A stretch of 38,515 nucleotides of DNA from contig SVPB01000011.1 of assembly GCA_015066065.1 (NCBI GenBank), positions 1 to 38,515 of the forward strand. Reading direction: 5' to 3'. Positions within the stretch are counted from its first letter, which is position 1. Each line of letters opens with the position of its first letter. Of the stretch, positions 1-7,493 are shown in pieces. The position numbers were made by a program, and so were the translations under genes. The notes under the pieces were generated by a model that made no database searches, had not been told where the DNA came from, and was given only the letters and a program-made list of their open reading frames with translations. This stretch comes from Oscillospiraceae bacterium (GTDB lineage: Bacteria; Bacillota; Clostridia; Oscillospirales; Acutalibacteraceae).

Positions 1-1057
1 CAAACGGAAAGAAAAACTGGAACAGGAACACCAGTACATTTTATCTGGTTTGGTGAAATGCCCATCCTGTAACCAGTCTATGTACGGAGTGCCGAATCGC
101 AAAAAGAAACCAGATGGCACATACTATAAAATTTCCTATGCCTATAAATGCAGACAGACACGGAACACCAACGGAGTGCCGTGTTCGTGTGCTAAACAGT
201 ACAACTGCAAAGAACTGGATGAAGAATTTATCAATGCCATCAAACTTTGTTTACTGACACCCGACATCATAGATGCGGTTTTAGAAAAGATAAACAAAGA
301 ATTTGATATGAGCGAATTGGAAACTAAGCTCACGGAACTGACCGCCAGACAGAGAGAACTTTCACTCATACAGAAAAAATACGAACAGGCACAACGTAAC
401 ATAGATATTACCGATAAACACTATGACCGCAAGTTTGAAACCTATGCCCGACAGTTAGAGGAAATCTATGAGCAGTTGGATGAAATAGAAACCCTTATCT
501 TTGCCACAGAAATGAAAATCAACAATGCAACCGCAACCAAGAAAAGCAAGGAAGATGCCATCAATTTGATAATGGCATTTGGTATGGATTTTGAAAACCT
601 TTCACCCCTTGCACAGAAACAGTTTGCGAATATGCTTGTTGATAGCATAGAGATTTTCCCGACCAAACGAGAAATGGGCTACCTCAAAGCGATTCATTTC
701 AAAATCCCTGTTCTCCGTGACTACGGCGATTTTACCGATGTAATGACCATCTGGGATTATTACCCCGATATTCTGGATGAAAATGGTAATTTCAACGGCA
801 ACAGCTTGGAAGATGCTATTCCAGATAGAGATATGCTGACAGAGAGAGCGGATTCTACTGGATATGTTCCTGTAATTGATGAACAGGGCGAACAAGAGAA
901 GATTCGCCTGTTCAAGTTAAGGTTAGCAAGAATAAACACTCTACGTGCGGAACAAGGACTCCCAGAACTAACTGCGGAGGAGTTCTTGGCTCGTTGCCGA
1001 CCTAAAGAAATTACAGACGAAACGGTAGCACTTTTAAGTCGGCAAACTTCCGGTTGA
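1..1057 (+). CDS. Large serine recombinase, C-terminal part (5' end outside window)
   Basis: The frame is open from base 2, so this is the 3' part of a longer gene. The first visible residues read YILSGLVKCPSCNQSMYG, the usual junction between the recombinase domain and the zinc-ribbon domain of large serine recombinases (the TndX/TnpX and phage-integrase type). The zinc ribbon has CPSC and a later pair of cysteines (residues near VPCSCAKQ), followed by a long coiled-coil-like stretch (about nt 300-560) rich in Glu, Lys and Gln, also typical. The catalytic N-terminal domain is not in the window. Such enzymes integrate and excise phages and conjugative or mobilizable elements. The gene is visibly AT-richer than everything downstream, and it ends 17 bp before a GC-rich chromosomal gene. 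I infer that it is the terminal gene of an integrated element whose body lies to the left. Function class is confident; intactness cannot be judged. Confidence 0.85.
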   Translation, partial: KRKEKLEQEHQYILSGLVKCPSCNQSMYGVPNRKKKPDGTYYKISYAYKCRQTRNTNGVPCSCAKQYNCKELDEEFINAIKLCLLTPDIIDAVLEKINKEFDMSELETKLTELTARQRELSLIQKKYEQAQRNIDITDKHYDRKFETYARQLEEIYEQLDEIETLIFATEMKINNATATKKSKEDAINLIMAFGMDFENLSPLAQKQFANMLVDSIEIFPTKREMGYLKAIHFKIPVLRDYGDFTDVMTIWDYYPDILDENGNFNGNSLEDAIPDRDMLTERADSTGYVPVIDEQGEQEKIRLFKLRLARINTLRAEQGLPELTAEEFLARCRPKEITDETVALLSRQTSG

Positions 1058-1074
1058 TGGAGTGGTGAGACGGC

Positions 1075-2124
1075 ATGGACGTGATTTCTTTGGACGAGGC
1101 GGCTCTGCGTCCCAAGGTGGCACAAAAGATGGATGCTTACCGGGCTCTTTCGCCCAACAACCGGCTTACCATCGGACTTTACTGCCGGGGAAGGCTTTAC
1201 GTTTTTGGCGATCCTGAAGAGGAAAACCGCCGTCTTTACGATATCGGTTCGGTTTCCAAGACAGCAACGGCTCACCTTGTTCTCAAGCTTTGCGGAGAAG
1301 GATTGCTGGATCTGCATAGCCCGGTGGATCGGTATCTGCCTCTCAAGAAAGGCAAATACCCCACCCTTTATCAGCTTTTGACCCACACGGCAGGGTATCA
1401 CCATTTGACCCCTATCGAGGTGACCGTGCCGTCGCTTGTGTTACATGGGTATGCTCGCAAGAACCTCTACGAAGCCTGCACCGTGCAAACGATTATCCGA
1501 TGCCTCGAACGGCGACGGCTGATAAGCCCCAAGGTGCGCTACGGTTATTCGGACTTCGCCTTCGCCATCCTGGCCGCTGTTGTAGAAACGGCAACCAATA
1601 CACCCTTTTCGATCATCTTTGAGGAGTTTGTTCAAAAGGACCTGGGTCTTGTCAATACCGTTGTTCAGGCCGATAGCCAATGCCGCCAGCCACTTGCTGC
1701 TGATGGCAGAAGGGTATTACCGTTTTGGGTGTGGAAAAAGGAGAACCCCTATATCGCCGGCGGCGGCATGACCAGCAACATCGAGGACATGCTTCATTAC
1801 GTTGCCTTGCAGATCGAGAGTGAAGTGCCCGATATCACAGCAGCGCATGCAGTTTGCCGCCAATCGGCACCGAAGAACGGGAATCATCTGGTGTGTCTGG
1901 GCTGGCATACGTACAAGCGATCCAATCAGCTTTGGCATGTTGGAGGGGTAGGCACCTTCCGTTCCTCTGTCATTGTCAACAAAAAGCGGCAGCTCGGCGT
2001 GGTGGTCTTGGGAAACGCCAAGGGCAAGACCTCTGCCAACGTACATTATATTGCCAAAATGCTTTACAGTGAGCTTAAAAATAAAAGAATTCGACTGACT
2101 ATGGAGAAAGGACTGGATGAATGA
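1075..2124 (+). CDS. Serine beta-lactamase-fold hydrolase (class C / PBP-like family)
   Basis: A 349-residue protein of the beta-lactamase/D-alanyl-D-alanine carboxypeptidase-like serine hydrolase family. The nucleophile motif SxxK is S59-V-S-K62 in the context YDIGSVSKTATAH. The second motif is Y158-S-D160, where YxN is usual, and the third is HVGG at residues 288-291, equivalent to KTG/HTG. No signal peptide is visible, so a cytoplasmic esterase or peptidase role is as likely as cell-wall work; antibiotic resistance should not be assumed. The ATG at 1075 has only a weak ribosome site (GGAG about 11 bp upstream), and the recombinase ends 17 bp before it, so the original upstream region may have been displaced by integration. 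The stop overlaps the next start as ATGA, indicating translational coupling with the GH20 gene. Confidence 0.8.
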   Translation: MDVISLDEAALRPKVAQKMDAYRALSPNNRLTIGLYCRGRLYVFGDPEEENRRLYDIGSVSKTATAHLVLKLCGEGLLDLHSPVDRYLPLKKGKYPTLYQLLTHTAGYHHLTPIEVTVPSLVLHGYARKNLYEACTVQTIIRCLERRRLISPKVRYGYSDFAFAILAAVVETATNTPFSIIFEEFVQKDLGLVNTVVQADSQCRQPLAADGRRVLPFWVWKKENPYIAGGGMTSNIEDMLHYVALQIESEVPDITAAHAVCRQSAPKNGNHLVCLGWHTYKRSNQLWHVGGVGTFRSSVIVNKKRQLGVVVLGNAKGKTSANVHYIAKMLYSELKNKRIRLTMEKGLDE

Positions 2125-3986
2125 TGAATCTACGCTTTATTGATGCCGATCAACTGATGGACGGTATCACTCTGGTGGCAGATGATCTGGGCTTGACGAT
2201 GGCAGAGACCGCTGACGTTACAGTAACGGTAATTGCAGAGGAGTCGGCCATCCTTTCCGTGGATCTCAAAGGAGACCGGGCGACCATTCGCTACGGCGGC
2301 GGCCGTGCGGTGTTTTTCCGTGGCCTTGCTCGCTTGTGCCGGTGGATTGAGGATGGTGTTAAGGAAGGTGACTTTACAGAGACGCCTTGCTTTGACAACG
2401 TGGATTCTATGGTGGATATGTCCCGCAATGCGGTGATGAACGTCCCCACCGTTAAGCTGTTGCTGCGCAAGATGGCGCTTATGGGCATGAATAGCTTTAT
2501 GCTGTATACAGAGGACACCTATGAGGTGGAGGGGCACCCTTATTTTGGCTATATGCGGGGGCGCTATACGGCCAAAGAGATTCGGGAGATGGATGCTTAC
2601 GCTATCAAGCTGGGCATTGAGCTGATCCCCTGCATTCAGACCCTGAGTCACCTGGCTACCCACCTGCGTTGGGCGGCGGCCGCCCCTTACAAGAGTACGG
2701 ATAAAACGATGATGCCGGGGGTGGAGGCCACCTACGCTTTCATCGAGGATATGGTTAAGGCGGTGGCGGACAGTTTTACCAGCCGTCGTCTGCATATTGG
2801 CATGGACGAGGCGCACGACCTGATCAATGGCCGTCTGCTCAAAGAGCGTGGTTTGGCGGATCCGGCGCAGGTGTATTTTGACCACCTGGAACGGGTAACA
2901 GAGATTACCCGCCGCTACGGCTTCAAAGCCATGTTCTGGAGCGACATGATCTTCCGCATTTACGGTAACGGCGGTGGCGATTACGGCCAGGGAACCGTCC
3001 TGCCGGAGGACGTGCGAGAGCATCTTCCCAAGGGTGTACAGCCGGTTTTCTGGGACTACTATCACGCCCAGAAGGCGTTTTATAGTGAGAATATCGTCAA
3101 GCATTTTCAGCTGAGCGACGAGCCGGTGTTTGCCGGCGGCATCTGGATGTGGAGTGGTCACGTACCGCTGTTTAGCTGGTCGCTCAAGTACTCGATTGCG
3201 GCGCTGGAAGCCTGCCGAGAGGAGGGGGTGCGTGAAGTGGTAGCCACCGTGTGGCACAACCGTTCGGAGTCTTGCCTGATCCTTTCGCTGGCAGGTATGG
3301 CGTGGTACGCCGATTATGCTTACCGTGGTTCCTATGACGAGGATGGCGTACGGGAGACCTTTGCCTGTGCTACCGGCGCTTGCTACGACGACTTTATAAA
3401 GACCGAGTTCCCGGACGAATTGGTGCCTCCCTACGTGTGCCGCAGCACGGCTTTGCTTTATAACGACCCGCTGTTGGGATTGGTTGATAAGCATATTGAG
3501 GGGGTGGATACCGCTACCTCCTATACCAATGCGCTGGCTCAGCTGGAGGGGCAGGGAGAGGGTGCCTATGCTCCCGCCTTTGAGGTCATGCGACAGTTGG
3601 CGACGGTGCTTATCCGCAAGGCAGACTTCGGTATCCGGCTCAAGAAAGCTTACGATGAGCACAACCGACAGACGTTGGAGCTCATGCGGGACGAGTGTGC
3701 CGGGATAACGGCAGATATCGTTGCCCTGCACAAGGCTCACCGTACCGCCTGGATGACCTACAACAAACCCCAGGGGTGGGAACCCCACGATATTCGTTAC
3801 GGTGGCCTGGAGGCACGTATGGACACCGTGTGTGAGCGACTGACCGCTTATCTAAACGGCGAAATAGCTTGTATCGAGGAGCTGGAAGAGGAACGGCTGC
3901 CCTACCGTGGCAAGGATGGGGATACTCTCTTTTCCGTCTGGGACTCTTACGGCCCCCTTGTAACGGCTAACCTGCTGACGACTTAA
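2121..3986 (+). CDS. GH20 family beta-N-acetylhexosaminidase
   Basis: A 621-residue glycoside hydrolase that would release terminal N-acetylglucosamine or N-acetylgalactosamine from glycans or peptidoglycan fragments. The GH20 signature is LHIGMDEAHDL, with the catalytic Asp-Glu pair at D229-E230: Glu is the acid/base and Asp orients the substrate acetamido group in substrate-assisted catalysis. The TIM-barrel opening is recognisable in MSRNAVMNVPTVKLLLRKMA and in MGMNSFMLYTEDTYE. A non-catalytic N-terminal segment (about 1-110) and an alpha-helical C-terminal part (about 470-621) flank it. There is no signal peptide, so the substrate is probably an imported sugar or muropeptide. Start 2121 overlaps the previous stop and has GGAGAAAGGA upstream; a second ATG lies at 2124. 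Exact substrate is unknown. Confidence 0.85.
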   Translation: MMNLRFIDADQLMDGITLVADDLGLTMAETADVTVTVIAEESAILSVDLKGDRATIRYGGGRAVFFRGLARLCRWIEDGVKEGDFTETPCFDNVDSMVDMSRNAVMNVPTVKLLLRKMALMGMNSFMLYTEDTYEVEGHPYFGYMRGRYTAKEIREMDAYAIKLGIELIPCIQTLSHLATHLRWAAAAPYKSTDKTMMPGVEATYAFIEDMVKAVADSFTSRRLHIGMDEAHDLINGRLLKERGLADPAQVYFDHLERVTEITRRYGFKAMFWSDMIFRIYGNGGGDYGQGTVLPEDVREHLPKGVQPVFWDYYHAQKAFYSENIVKHFQLSDEPVFAGGIWMWSGHVPLFSWSLKYSIAALEACREEGVREVVATVWHNRSESCLILSLAGMAWYADYAYRGSYDEDGVRETFACATGACYDDFIKTEFPDELVPPYVCRSTALLYNDPLLGLVDKHIEGVDTATSYTNALAQLEGQGEGAYAPAFEVMRQLATVLIRKADFGIRLKKAYDEHNRQTLELMRDECAGITADIVALHKAHRTAWMTYNKPQGWEPHDIRYGGLEARMDTVCERLTAYLNGEIACIEELEEERLPYRGKDGDTLFSVWDSYGPLVTANLLTT

Positions 3987-3999
3987 TGGATGTGATGGA

Positions 4000-5064
4000 A
4001 TGAAAACGAGTGACCGTGTATGGTATCTGGACTATCTGCGTATCATAGCTACGATAGCGGTGGTGCTGCTGCATGTGGCAGCCTCACAGATGCGTGAGGT
4101 AGCGGTGTCCTCCTATGCTTTTATGGTGTACAATGCGGTGGACAGCGCTGTTCGATGGGCGGTGCCGGTGTTTGTGATGATCAGCGGCGCTTTGTTTCTG
4201 CAGCCTGCTCGTCCGCTGTCGGTCAAAACGCTGTATACCCGTACCATCCTGCGGATGGTCACCGCTTTTGCTGCGTGGTCGGCGGTGTATGCGCTGGACG
4301 GCTGGATGCAGGGTGATTCCCTTACCGAGACTCTCTCGGCCTTTATAGAAGGATACCACCACATGTGGTATCTGTATATGATCGTGGGCTTGTACGCCGT
4401 GGTACCGTTGCTGCGTCTGATTACCGCCCACCGGCGCGCCACCGAATATTTTCTCCTGCTGGGGTTTTTGTTCGCCTTCCTTTTACCTGGCGGCCTGCAG
4501 TTCCTGGAAGCGCTGGATCTGCCGTACGTGGGCGATGCCGTCCACTCTGTCGGCTTGGCGATAGAGGATATGGACTTCCACCTGCCGCTGGGGTATCCCT
4601 TTTACTTTGTGTTGGGCTACTATCTGTCGGCGTACGATATTCCTTGCCGTTGGCGTCGGGTGGCTTATGGTCTGATCCCGGTGGGTTATCTTATGACGGT
4701 GGTTATGACGGCGTGGTTTTCCCACCGTGCCGGAACGGTCGACCAGACCTTCTACTCCAACTTTTCTTTTAACATTCTGCTGATGTCCCCCGGTTTGTTC
4801 CTGTTGGCCAAACACGGTCTGTCCCGTATCACCCTGGGCGATACCGCCCGTCGGTGGGTGATAGGGCTGTCGGCCTGCACTTTCGGCGTGTACTTGGTGC
4901 ATCCGTTGCTTATCACCTTGTGTGAGCGATGGCTGGGCCTGACCACCCAAAGCTTTGAGCCTTTGTTGAGTATCCCGGTCATCACCGTTCTGGTAACGGT
5001 GGTGGCTGTTGGAATAGCGTGGCTGCTGGGACGTATTCCCGGGCTTCGCAAGTATGTTGTATAA
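4000..5064 (+). CDS. Acyltransferase family 3 membrane protein
   Basis: A 354-residue polytopic protein of the acyltransferase-3 family (OafA/WecH-like), which O-acylates surface sugars or other envelope molecules using a cytoplasmic acyl donor. The N-terminus has the family hallmark: a charged patch and first helix YLDYLRIIATIAVVLLHV with the conserved His near residue 25. About ten hydrophobic segments follow to the C-terminus, and there is no extracytoplasmic SGNH domain. It starts 13 bp after the GH20 stop; the ribosome site is weak. The position between a hexosaminidase and the diaminopimelate gene suggests, but does not prove, a cell-wall or glycan substrate. Confidence 0.8.
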   Translation: MKTSDRVWYLDYLRIIATIAVVLLHVAASQMREVAVSSYAFMVYNAVDSAVRWAVPVFVMISGALFLQPARPLSVKTLYTRTILRMVTAFAAWSAVYALDGWMQGDSLTETLSAFIEGYHHMWYLYMIVGLYAVVPLLRLITAHRRATEYFLLLGFLFAFLLPGGLQFLEALDLPYVGDAVHSVGLAIEDMDFHLPLGYPFYFVLGYYLSAYDIPCRWRRVAYGLIPVGYLMTVVMTAWFSHRAGTVDQTFYSNFSFNILLMSPGLFLLAKHGLSRITLGDTARRWVIGLSACTFGVYLVHPLLITLCERWLGLTTQSFEPLLSIPVITVLVTVVAVGIAWLLGRIPGLRKYVV

Positions 5065-5077
5065 GGAGTGATAACAG

Positions 5078-6064
5078 ATGTCTATCAAGGTAGGTATTTA
5101 TGGTTACGGCAACCTGGGCCGTGGGGTGGAATGCGCCCTGCGCCAGAACCCGGATATGGAGCTGGTTGCGGTGTTTACCCGACGGGATCCTTCGACGGTC
5201 AAGACGGTGTTTGACGACACCGTGGTTGCATCGGTGGATGAGGCGGAGCGCTATGTCGATTGTATTGATGTCATGGTGCTCTGCGGCGGCAGCGCCACCG
5301 ATCTTCCGGAGCAGACACCGGCGATGGCACGGCTGTTTAACGTGGTGGACAGCTTTGATACCCATGCCGCCATTCCGCAACACTTTGCGGCGGTGGACGC
5401 GGCGGCAACGGCCACCGGTCATACGGCGCTCATTTCGGTGGGCTGGGATCCCGGCCTATTCTCTCTCAATCGGGTACTGGCAGAGGCCATCCTGCCTGCT
5501 GGCGCCGGATACACCTTCTGGGGCAAGGGGGTCAGCCAGGGACACTCCGATGCGGTGCGCCGTATTGAAGGGGTGCTGGATGCCCGTCAGTACACCATCC
5601 CCGTGCCGGCGGCACTGGAGGCGGTGCGTCGTGGTGATCAGCCGTCATTGACCACCCGGCAAAAGCACACCCGGGAATGCTTTGTGGTAGCCAAGGAGGG
5701 CGCGGATCTTGCCCGTATCGAACGGGAGATTGTCACCATGCCTCATTATTTTGATGAGTACGATACCACGGTGCATTTTATCTCCGCCGAGGAGATGAAC
5801 CGGGAGCATAGCGGTATTCCTCACGGCGGCCGTGTCATCCGCACCGGCAAGACCGGCCGGGAGCAAGAAAGCACGCAGGTGATGGAGTTTGGCTTGACGC
5901 TGGATTCCAACCCGGAGTTTACCGCCAGTGTGCTGGTGGCTTATGCCCGTGCCGCAGTACGTCTGCACCGGGAAGGCGCAGTGGGCTGCAAGACGGTATT
6001 GGATGTTCCGCCGGCCTATCTGTCTGCGCTAGAGGGGGATACCCTTCGGCGCACCATGCTGTAA
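5078..6064 (+). CDS. ddh: meso-Diaminopimelate D-dehydrogenase
   Basis: A 328-residue NADPH-dependent oxidoreductase (EC 1.4.1.16) that forms meso-diaminopimelate from tetrahydrodipicolinate, ammonia and NADPH. This is the one-step shortcut to the lysine and peptidoglycan precursor. The N-terminal Rossmann loop is GYGNLGRG (residues 9-16). Family-specific stretches include VVDSFDTHA, SVGWDPGLFS and FWGKGVSQGHSDAVRRI, which match Ddh rather than DapB. Length is the usual one. The ribosome site is AAGGAGTG upstream of ATG 5078. It lies in one run with the acyltransferase (13 bp upstream) and the MATE gene (3 bp downstream). Confidence 0.93.
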   Translation: MSIKVGIYGYGNLGRGVECALRQNPDMELVAVFTRRDPSTVKTVFDDTVVASVDEAERYVDCIDVMVLCGGSATDLPEQTPAMARLFNVVDSFDTHAAIPQHFAAVDAAATATGHTALISVGWDPGLFSLNRVLAEAILPAGAGYTFWGKGVSQGHSDAVRRIEGVLDARQYTIPVPAALEAVRRGDQPSLTTRQKHTRECFVVAKEGADLARIEREIVTMPHYFDEYDTTVHFISAEEMNREHSGIPHGGRVIRTGKTGREQESTQVMEFGLTLDSNPEFTASVLVAYARAAVRLHREGAVGCKTVLDVPPAYLSALEGDTLRRTML

Positions 6065-6067
6065 GCT

Positions 6068-7447
6068 ATGGAACGACACGAAAAGTTCGTCTACATGACC
6101 ACCGCACCGGTGTACGGTCTGGTGGGACGTATGGCAGTGCCAACGATGGTTACCATGCTCATCACCGCCTTTTACAACATGGCGGATACCTTCTTCGTCG
6201 GTTTGCTGGACAACACCAGCGCTACCGGTGCGGTGGGAGTGGTCATGGGCGTTATGGCCATTATCCAGATGTGCGGTTTCTTTTTTGGCCAAGGCGCTGG
6301 CAACTACGTTTCCCGTTTGCTGGGACAAGAACGCACCGGGGAAGCGGAACGGATGGCCTCCATCGGCTTTTTTAGTTCCTTGATCGTCGGCGGAGTAATC
6401 ATGGTGGTGGGTCTTACCCTGAGCGAGCCGTTGTGCTATCTGTTGGGTTCTACCGACACCATACTGCCTTATGCCCGGTCCTACCTTCTCATCATTAGTG
6501 TGGGCGCTCCTTGTATGGCAGCCAGCTTTGTGCTTAACAACCTTCTGCGTTTCCAAGGCAACGCCTTTTACGGTATGCTGGGTATGGGGATAGGCGGCCT
6601 GCTCAACGTGGCGCTGGATCCTGTGTTTATCTTCGGATTCCATATGGGCGTATCCGGCGCCGCTTTAGCCACCGTGGTCAGCCAGTTTATCGGTTTTCTC
6701 ATTCTGCTGTTTTGTTGTACCCGTGGAGATAACCTGCGTATTCGTTTGCGGCTGTTTCACCCTCGATGGTCAGACTATAAGATCATCCTGCAGGGAGGAC
6801 TTCCCAATCTGTTTCGTCAGGGCTTATCCAGCTTTTCCACCATATGCCTTAATCTGGCGGCCGGTGCCGTGGGACAGGATCCGGCCATCGCTGCCATGTC
6901 CATTGCTACCCGGGTCATACAGTTTTCCTTCTATGCGGTGCTTGGCTTCGGCCAGGGCTTTCAACCGGTATGTGGGTTTAACTATGGCGCCGGTCTCTAC
7001 AGCCGGGTCAAAAAGGCGTTTTGGTTCTGCATCAAGATCGGCACGGTTCTGTTGACGGCCGCTTCGGTGCTGGAATATGTGTTTGCATGGGAGCTGGTGA
7101 GCATCTTCAGCACCGATGAGCAGGTGCTGGCCATTGGTGAGACGTCATTGCGGTTACTTTGTATCAGTTTCCCTCTCATTGCTTGGACGACCATGAGTAC
7201 CATGCTGATGCAGACCATTGGCAAGGTGTTCTCCGCCAGCCTCCTTTCGGCAGCACGGCAAGGTCTGTTTTTCATTCCGGCGGTGCTGTTGCTCCCCCGG
7301 CTGTTCGGCTTGCTGTTTGGCCAGGACGTCGCTTTGCTGGGGGTGCAGATTGCCCAGCCCTTGTCGGATGTGCTTACCTTTGTATTGGCCATCCCGCTGA
7401 CCGTGCAAGTGTTGCGCTCATTTGGCCCCGACCATATACAGAAATAA
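6068..7447 (+). CDS. MATE family efflux transporter
   Basis: A 459-residue integral membrane protein of the multidrug and toxic-compound extrusion family, with about 12 hydrophobic segments in two homologous halves. Characteristic features are the N-terminal LVGRMAVPTMVTMLITAFYN, the following NMADTFFVG, and GFGQGFQPVCGFNYGAG in the second half. It would exchange Na+ or H+ for organic cations or metabolites. The ATG is only 3 bp after the ddh stop, so it is probably co-transcribed and possibly translationally coupled. Substrate cannot be told from sequence. It is the last gene of the run and ends at a strong bidirectional terminator. Confidence 0.9.
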   Translation: MERHEKFVYMTTAPVYGLVGRMAVPTMVTMLITAFYNMADTFFVGLLDNTSATGAVGVVMGVMAIIQMCGFFFGQGAGNYVSRLLGQERTGEAERMASIGFFSSLIVGGVIMVVGLTLSEPLCYLLGSTDTILPYARSYLLIISVGAPCMAASFVLNNLLRFQGNAFYGMLGMGIGGLLNVALDPVFIFGFHMGVSGAALATVVSQFIGFLILLFCCTRGDNLRIRLRLFHPRWSDYKIILQGGLPNLFRQGLSSFSTICLNLAAGAVGQDPAIAAMSIATRVIQFSFYAVLGFGQGFQPVCGFNYGAGLYSRVKKAFWFCIKIGTVLLTAASVLEYVFAWELVSIFSTDEQVLAIGETSLRLLCISFPLIAWTTMSTMLMQTIGKVFSASLLSAARQGLFFIPAVLLLPRLFGLLFGQDVALLGVQIAQPLSDVLTFVLAIPLTVQVLRSFGPDHIQK

Positions 7448-7450
7448 GGC

Positions 7451-7487
7451 AAAACGCCTTGGCGACCTACGGTCGCCAAGGCGTTTT
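7451..7487. terminator. Bidirectional terminator between MATE gene and LTA-synthase-like gene
   Basis: Perfect 17-bp inverted repeat, arms 7451-7467 and 7471-7487, with a TAC loop. The arms begin with AAAA and end with TTTT, so a U-tract is available on both strands. It serves the convergent genes ending at 7447 (+) and 7494 (-). Confidence 0.9.
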
Positions 7488-7493
7488 TGGCGT

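Noticed and set aside
1075-2124. Calling the serine hydrolase an antibiotic-resistance beta-lactamase
   Set aside because: Only the fold-level motifs are present, there is no signal peptide, and the YxN motif is YSD; the family includes many esterases and peptidases.
2130-3788. 552-codon open frame on the minus strand opposite the GH20 gene
   Set aside because: It is a shadow: the plus frame has full GH20 motifs, while the minus frame has no recognisable domain, start signal or ribosome site. Long antisense frames are expected in GC-rich coding sequence.
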